DNA of 64,000 nucleotides from Streptomyces griseoruber (GTDB taxonomy: Bacteria > Actinomycetota > Actinomycetes > Streptomycetales > Streptomycetaceae), in the NCBI RefSeq assembly GCF_001514205.1, contig NZ_KQ948765.1, forward strand, positions 590,762-654,761, written 5' to 3'. The notes beneath the pieces are model-generated. The model did not search any database, had not been told where the DNA came from, and worked only from the letters and a program-made list of their open reading frames with translations. Shown piece by piece: positions 59,262-64,000 of this stretch (position 1 is the stretch's first letter; every line of letters starts with the position of its first letter). Made by a program: the position numbers and the translations under genes.

Positions 59262-60800
59262 ATGCTGCTGACCCGGCTCGCCGATGTGTCCCGGGAGGTC
59301 GCGGCCACCTCGGCGCGCTCCCGCAAGATCGCTCTGCTCGCCGGACTGTTCCGGGAGGCGGCGGCGGACGACGTCCCGATCGTCATCCCCTATCTGGCCG
59401 GACGGCTTCCGCAGGGCCGGCTCGGCGTCGGCTGGAAGGTGCTGAGCCACCCGGTCGACCCGGCCGGTGCCCCGGCGCTCACGGTGCGCGAGGTCGACGC
59501 GCTGCTGACGAGGCTGGGCAAGGTGTCCGGGCCCGGCTCCCAGGCCGAACGGCTGCGGCTGGTGGGCGAGTTGATGGGTGCGGCCACGGCGGACGAGCAG
59601 CGGTTCCTGCTCGGGCTGATCACCGGCGAGGTCCGCCAGGGCGCCCTGGACGCGGTGGCGGTGGAGGGCCTGGCGCAGGCGACCGGGGCACCCCCGGCAC
59701 ACGTACGGCGGGCCGTGATGCTCGCGGGGTCCCTCCAGACGGTCGCCGCGTCCCTCCTCAGGGACGGCCCCAGGGCACTGGAGGCGTTCCGGCTGACCGT
59801 GGGCCGCCCGGTCCTGCCGATGCTGGCGCACTCCGCGTCCTCCGTCGCCGAGGCGGTCGGCAAGCTGGGCTGCTGCGCGGTGGAGGAGAAGCTGGACGGC
59901 ATCCGGGTCCAGGTGCACCGGGACTGCGAGGACATCCGCCTGTACACCCGCACGCTCGACGACATCACCGACCGGCTGCCCGAAGTGACGGCGGCGGCGA
60001 GGGAGTTGACGGGCGGGCGGTTCGTCCTGGACGGCGAGGTCATCGCCTTCGACGAGGACGGCCGGCCCCGCTCCTTCCAGGAGACGGCCGGACGGGTCGG
60101 TTCCCGGGTGGACGTGGCGGCGGCCGCCGAAGCCGTCCCCGTCTCCCCGGTCTTCTTCGACGCGCTGTCCGTGGCGGACCGGGACCTGCTGGACCTGCCC
60201 TTCGCCGAACGGCACGCGGAGCTGGCCCGGCTGGTGCCGGAGCCGATGCGGGTGCGGCGGACGGTGGTGGCCGGCCCGCGGGACCTCCCGGCCGCCGAGG
60301 AGTTCCTGGCGCGGTCCCTCGGACGCGGTCATGAGGGCGTGGTCGTGAAGTCCCTCGACGCCCCCTACAGCGCGGGCCGGCGCGGGGCGTCCTGGCTGAA
60401 GGTCAAGCCCGTGCACACCCTCGACCTGGTGGTGCTGGCCGCCGAGTGGGGCCACGGCCGCCGCACCGGCAAGCTCTCCAACCTCCACCTCGGCGCCGTG
60501 ACCGCCGACGGCGGCTTCGCCATGCTCGGCAAGACCTTCAAGGGCATGACCGACGCGATGCTCGGCTGGCAGACGGAACGCCTCCGGCGGCTCGCCGTGG
60601 GGGACGACGGCCGGGTGGTGACCGTACGCCCCGAACTCGTCGTCGAGATCGCCTACGACGGCCTCCAGCGCTCCACCCGCTACCCGGCCGGAGTCACCCT
60701 GCGCTTCGCCCGCGTGGTCCGCTACCGCGAGGACAAACGGCCCGCGGAGGCCGATACCGTGGAGACCCTGCTCGCCGCCCACCCGGAGGTGCACCCGTGA
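59262..60800 (+). CDS. ATP-dependent DNA ligase
   Basis: The 512-residue ligase has an N-terminal DNA-binding domain (about 1-190), the adenylation domain with the catalytic Lys210 in EEKLDGIRVQ and motifs FVLDGEVIAF, EGVVVKSLD and WLKVKPVH, and an OB-fold end (LVVEIAYDGLQRSTRYPAG, LRFARVVRYRED). It seals nicks with ATP, as a second ligase beside the essential NAD-type. No Shine-Dalgarno is seen upstream of the ATG. Its stop overlaps the start of a NUDIX gene. Confidence 0.9.
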   Translation: MLLTRLADVSREVAATSARSRKIALLAGLFREAAADDVPIVIPYLAGRLPQGRLGVGWKVLSHPVDPAGAPALTVREVDALLTRLGKVSGPGSQAERLRLVGELMGAATADEQRFLLGLITGEVRQGALDAVAVEGLAQATGAPPAHVRRAVMLAGSLQTVAASLLRDGPRALEAFRLTVGRPVLPMLAHSASSVAEAVGKLGCCAVEEKLDGIRVQVHRDCEDIRLYTRTLDDITDRLPEVTAAARELTGGRFVLDGEVIAFDEDGRPRSFQETAGRVGSRVDVAAAAEAVPVSPVFFDALSVADRDLLDLPFAERHAELARLVPEPMRVRRTVVAGPRDLPAAEEFLARSLGRGHEGVVVKSLDAPYSAGRRGASWLKVKPVHTLDLVVLAAEWGHGRRTGKLSNLHLGAVTADGGFAMLGKTFKGMTDAMLGWQTERLRRLAVGDDGRVVTVRPELVVEIAYDGLQRSTRYPAGVTLRFARVVRYREDKRPAEADTVETLLAAHPEVHP

Positions 60801-61261
60801 CCCAGAAGCGCAGCGCGGGCCTGCTGCTGTTCCGGCACACCGCGGACGGCACCGAGGTGTTGCTCGGCCACATGGGCGGCCCCTACTTCGCGAAGAAGGA
60901 CGCCGGGGCCTGGTCCGTCCCCAAGGGCGAGTACGAGCCCGACGAGCCCGCCTGGGACGCGGCCCGCCGCGAGTTCCGCGAGGAGCTGGGGCTGGAACCG
61001 CCCGACGGCGAGGCGATCGGGCTCGGGGAGGTCCGGCAGACCAACGGCAAGATCGTCACCGTATGGGCGATCGAGGCGGACCTGGACCCGGCGGCCGTCG
61101 AGCCGGGCACCTTCACCATGGAGTGGCCGCCGCGCTCCGGGCGGATCCAGGAGTTCCCGGAGCTGGACCGGGTGGCCTGGTACACCCTGGCGCGCGCCCG
61201 CGCACTGATCGTCCCGGCCCAGGCCGCGTTTCTCGACCGCCTGCCGGAGCACTCGCCCTGA
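60797..61261 (+). CDS. NUDIX hydrolase
   Basis: The 154-residue protein has a complete Nudix box, GEYEPDEPAWDAARREFREE then LGL, preceded by GLLLFRH and WSVPKG. It hydrolyses a nucleoside diphosphate derivative; resemblance is to the Ap4A/diadenosine or short MutT-type group. GTGA overlap with the DNA ligase gene means coordinated synthesis, perhaps to remove adenylated or damaged nucleotides. Confidence 0.88.
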   Translation: MTQKRSAGLLLFRHTADGTEVLLGHMGGPYFAKKDAGAWSVPKGEYEPDEPAWDAARREFREELGLEPPDGEAIGLGEVRQTNGKIVTVWAIEADLDPAAVEPGTFTMEWPPRSGRIQEFPELDRVAWYTLARARALIVPAQAAFLDRLPEHSP

Positions 61262-61330
61262 CGTGCACGCGTTGCGCGGTCCGGTGCGGCGCGGGAAGGT
61301 CGAAGCAGGCAGCTCTCCAGGAGGTCGGCC

Positions 61331-62716
61331 ATGCCCATCGCGACGGTGAACCCGGCGGACGGCGAGACGCTCAAGACGTACGAGCCCATGGGCGAGGAGG
61401 AGCTGGAACGCCGGCTCCAGCTCGCGGAGGCCACCTTCCGTACGTACCGGCTGAGCAGCTTCACCGACCGCTCACGCCTGCTGCTCCAGGCGGCGAACCT
61501 GCTGGAGGAGGACCAGCGGGACATCGCGCGGGTGATGACCACCGAGATGGGCAAGCCGATCAGGCAGGCACGCGCCGAGGCCGCGAAGTGCGCCAGGGCG
61601 ATGCGCTGGTACGCCGAGCGCGCGGAGGAGCTGCTGGCCGACGAGCGGCCGGCCGACGCCGACGTGGCGGACTCCGGGGGCACACGGGCCCTGGTCCGCT
61701 ACCGCCCGCTGGGCCCGGTGCTCGCCGTGATGCCGTGGAACTTCCCCCTCTGGCAGGTCATCCGGTTCGCCGCGCCCGCGCTGATGGCGGGCAACGTGGG
61801 CCTGCTCAAGCACGCCTCCAACGTCCCGCAGACCGCCCTGTACCTGGAGGACCTCTTCCACCGCGCGGGCTTCACCGAGGGCTGCTTCCAGACCCTGCTG
61901 GTCGGGTCGGGCGCGGTGGACGAGATCCTGCGCGACGAGCGGGTGAAGGCCGCGACCCTGACGGGCAGCGAACCGGCCGGCCGGGCCGTCGCCTCCACCT
62001 CCGGGGAGATGGTCAAGAAGACGGTCCTGGAGCTGGGCGGCAGCGACCCGTTCGTCGTCATGCCCTCCGCCGACCTCGACCGGGCCGCGCGGGTCGCGGT
62101 GACGGCCCGGGTGCAGAACAACGGCCAGTCCTGCATCGCCGCCAAGCGGTTCATCGTCCACTCGGACGTGTACGACGTCTTCGCGGAGCGCTTCACCGAA
62201 GGGATGAAGGCGCTGAAGGTCGGCGACCCGCTGGAGGAGGACACCGACGTCGGCCCGCTGGCGAGCGAACAGGGCCGGGCCGACCTCGAGGAGCTGGTCG
62301 ACGACGCGCGGCGCGGCGGCGCCGGGGTGCTGTGCGGCGGCGAACGCCCCGACGGGCCCGGCTGGTACTACCCGCCGACCGTCCTCACGGGCCTCACCCG
62401 CGAGATGCGCATCCACCGCGAGGAGGCGTTCGGCCCGGTCGCGACGCTGTACCGGGCGGCCGACCTGGACGAGGCGGTGCTCATCGCCAACGACTCGCCG
62501 TTCGGCCTGAGTTCGAACGTATGGACGCAGGACGAGGCCGAAGTGGACCGTTTCGCCCGGGACCTGGAGGCCGGCGGTGTGTTCGTGAACGGGATGACCG
62601 CGTCCCATCCGGCGTTCCCGTTCGGCGGGGTGAAGCGGTCCGGGTACGGACGTGAGCTGTCCGGGCACGGAATCCGCGAGTTCTGCAACATCACCACGGT
62701 TTGGCACGGTGCCTGA
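61331..62716 (+). CDS. NAD(P)-dependent aldehyde dehydrogenase, succinate-semialdehyde type
   Basis: The 461-residue enzyme has PWNFPLWQVIRFAAPALMAG, catalytic Glu234 in LELGGSDPFVV and Cys268 in NNGQSCIAAKRF. It ends FPFGGVKRSGYGRELS. Lengths and motifs match the short succinate-semialdehyde dehydrogenase group. It oxidises an aldehyde to the acid. GGAGG lies 6 nt upstream. Isolated on its strand between the NUDIX gene and a small conserved gene. Confidence 0.9.
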   Translation: MPIATVNPADGETLKTYEPMGEEELERRLQLAEATFRTYRLSSFTDRSRLLLQAANLLEEDQRDIARVMTTEMGKPIRQARAEAAKCARAMRWYAERAEELLADERPADADVADSGGTRALVRYRPLGPVLAVMPWNFPLWQVIRFAAPALMAGNVGLLKHASNVPQTALYLEDLFHRAGFTEGCFQTLLVGSGAVDEILRDERVKAATLTGSEPAGRAVASTSGEMVKKTVLELGGSDPFVVMPSADLDRAARVAVTARVQNNGQSCIAAKRFIVHSDVYDVFAERFTEGMKALKVGDPLEEDTDVGPLASEQGRADLEELVDDARRGGAGVLCGGERPDGPGWYYPPTVLTGLTREMRIHREEAFGPVATLYRAADLDEAVLIANDSPFGLSSNVWTQDEAEVDRFARDLEAGGVFVNGMTASHPAFPFGGVKRSGYGRELSGHGIREFCNITTVWHGA

Positions 62717-62741
62717 GCGCCGCGCGGTTACGATCCCGGAT

Positions 62742-62975
62742 GTGAACCGCGAAGTGACCCTGCCCCTGATCGTCGACGACCGCGGGACCCTGCACGTGGC
62801 TGCCGCCGAGGTGAGCAAGCTGCTCCGCACCTTGGGCGGCAGGTGGCTGCACCTCGTCGAGGCGGGGGCGGAGGATCTCGACGAGGACACGGTGGCCGCG
62901 CTGACCATCGAGCTGGCCAAGCTGGCGGACAGGATCGACGTGGCGTGCATCGCGCACAGCAGCGGGACGCCGTAG
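62742..62975 (+). CDS. Small conserved streptomycete protein (DUF6213-like)
   Basis: A 77-residue soluble protein: VTLPLIVDDRGTLHVAAAEV, LLRTLGGRWLHLVEAGAEDL, DIDVACIAHSSGT-type end. It resembles a small uncharacterised family (I believe DUF6213) found in Streptomyces. GTG start; only a weak site precedes it. No function is known. Confidence 0.65.
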   Translation: MNREVTLPLIVDDRGTLHVAAAEVSKLLRTLGGRWLHLVEAGAEDLDEDTVAALTIELAKLADRIDVACIAHSSGTP

Positions 62976-62980
62976 GGGTT

Positions 62981-63030
62981 CGCCCCTGAAGGGGCGCGGG
63001 GAACCGCGCGACCAGCCCCCGCGCACCCGC
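62981..63030. repeat. Dispersed streptomycete intergenic hairpin element
   Basis: CGCCCCTGAAGGGGCG (62981-62996) forms a tight hairpin and is followed by GGGGAACCGCGCGACCAGCC. This module is recognisable between genes across Streptomyces chromosomes. It lies between two convergent genes and may terminate both. Confidence 0.6.
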
Positions 63031-63040
63031 GGACCGCGTC

Positions 63041-64000
63041 CTACCGAATGGACATCCCCGAGAGCGTCCTCGCGATCACCAACCGCTGGATCTCGCTCGT
63101 CCCCTCGAAGATCGTGTAGATCGCGGCATCGCGATGCATCCGCTCGACCGGATACTCCCGCGTGTACCCGTTCCCACCGAGAATCTGGATCGCCTGCGCG
63201 GTCACCTTCTTCGCCGTCTCACTCGCGAACAGCTTCGACATCGAGCCCTCCGCCGCCGTGAACGGCTTCCCGCTGATCGCCATCCAGGACGCGCGCCAGA
63301 CGAGCAGGCGGGCCGCGTCGATCTGCGTGCGCATGTCCGCCAGCTGGAAGGCGACGCCCTGGTTGTCGATGATCGGCCGCCCGAACTGCTCCCGGGTCAT
63401 GGCGTAGTCGAGGGCGACCTCGTACGCGGCGCGGGCGGTGCCCACGGCCATCGCACCGACCGCCGGGCGCGAGGCCTCGAACGTGGCCATCGCCGCGTTC
63501 TTCACGCGCTCGCCGCCCGTCTTCGCCCGCTCCCGGGCCCGTGCGAGCCGCTCGTCCAGCTTCTCCTTGCCGCCGAGCAGGCAGGAGCCCGGGACGCGCA
63601 CGCCGTCGAGGACGACCTCGGCGGTGTGCGAGGCACGGATGCCGTGCTTCTTGAACTTCTGGCCCTGGGCGAGACCGGGCGTGCCCGCCGGGACGATGAA
63701 GGAGGCATGGCCCTTGGAGCCCAGCTCCGGGTCGACGACGGCCACCACGACATGCACGTTGGCGATGCCGCCGTTGGTCGCCCAGGTCTTGGTGCCGTTG
63801 ATCACCCACTCGTCCTTGGCCTCGTCGTACACGGCACGCGTGCGCATCGAGGCGACGTCGGAGCCGGCGTCGGGCTCGGAGGAGCAGAACGCGGCGACCT
63901 TGACGTCGTTGGCGTCACCGTACATCTGGGGGATCCAGGTGCCGATCTGTTCCTCGGTTCCGTTCGCGAGGACTCCCACGGCGGCCAGACCCGTGCCTAC
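63041..64000 (-). CDS. Acyl-CoA dehydrogenase (N-terminus beyond the window)
   Basis: 320 codons of an acyl-CoA dehydrogenase are present: [63 protein letters not shown] and the catalytic Glu in [13 protein letters not shown] ~25-residue charged insertion ([16 protein letters not shown]) after the beta domain is not usual for short-chain types. The start is to the right of the window. Confidence 0.92.
   Translation of the reverse strand, partial: VGTGLAAVGVLANGTEEQIGTWIPQMYGDANDVKVAAFCSSEPDAGSDVASMRTRAVYDEAKDEWVINGTKTWATNGGIANVHVVVAVVDPELGSKGHASFIVPAGTPGLAQGQKFKKHGIRASHTAEVVLDGVRVPGSCLLGGKEKLDERLARARERAKTGGERVKNAAMATFEASRPAVGAMAVGTARAAYEVALDYAMTREQFGRPIIDNQGVAFQLADMRTQIDAARLLVWRASWMAISGKPFTAAEGSMSKLFASETAKKVTAQAIQILGGNGYTREYPVERMHRDAAIYTIFEGTSEIQRLVIARTLSGMSIR

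Noticed and set aside
1-64000. tRNA, rRNA, CRISPR array or riboswitch
   Set aside because: No cloverleaf, rRNA-like stretch, regularly spaced repeats or recognisable riboswitch core was seen by eye; a covariance-model search would be needed to exclude small RNAs.

Overview
The window is chromosomal DNA from a high-GC actinomycete, almost certainly Streptomyces. Codon third positions are almost all G or C, GTG starts and 4-nt stop/start overlaps are common, secreted proteins carry twin-arginine signals, and SsgA-like, SpoIIE-type and other streptomycete families are present. No tRNA, rRNA or CRISPR array was found.

Layout. (1) 1-2820: the end of an integrated element (HNH endonuclease, large serine integrase). 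The integrase start codon directly abuts the start of an MhuD-type heme-degrading monooxygenase, so the attachment junction probably lies here. (2) 3.2-11.1 kb: a sugar-polymer locus with a secreted PL7-like lyase divergent from a GH95-GH97 operon, ringed by remnants of a GH35 enzyme, a discoidin-domain protein and a LacI regulator. (3) 11.3-17.8 kb: secreted phosphoesterase, MFS transporter, TolB-like propeller, EF-hand protein, a broken ECF sigma factor and a GAF/SpoIIE/HATPase phosphatase. (4) 17.8-34.2 kb: a catabolic island. It holds a 3-oxoacid CoA-transferase, an FAH-family hydrolase, a ferredoxin reductase with only scraps of its ferredoxin and P450, a Baeyer-Villiger monooxygenase, a coupled operon (enoyl-CoA hydratase, butanediol-dehydrogenase-like enzyme, acyl-CoA dehydrogenase, fused alpha/beta 2-oxoacid-dehydrogenase E1), an acyl-CoA ligase, two SDRs and a TetR regulator. 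Related GTACCG/GACCGGTCG sites recur at its promoters, twice exactly between a -35 and a -10 box. (5) 36.1-43.8 kb: a GntR-controlled sarcosine oxidase operon (soxBDAG, purU, folD) led by a glyA reduced by an in-frame internal deletion. (6) 43.9-54.1 kb: pirin, AhpD-like protein, flavin disulfide reductase, methyltransferase-NUDIX fusion, an orphaned response regulator, a kinase stub joined to an ABC ATPase stub, a frameshifted FtsX-type permease, a phosphodiester glycosidase and a GDPD-like enzyme. (7) 54.3-64 kb: a paired acyl-CoA dehydrogenase operon, XRE-cupin regulator, thioredoxin-reductase-like enzyme, ATP-dependent DNA ligase coupled to a NUDIX protein, aldehyde dehydrogenase, and a further acyl-CoA dehydrogenase cut by the window edge.

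How it works together. Region 4 looks like a ring-opening pathway for a cyclic ketone or terpenoid: oxygenation (P450 now lost), ketone to ester or lactone (BVMO), CoA activation, beta-oxidation and C2/C3 release, under one TetR repressor. Region 5 demethylates sarcosine and disposes of the one-carbon unit through folate. A recurring theme is decay by internal deletion: several genes survive only as short N- and/or C-terminal stubs.
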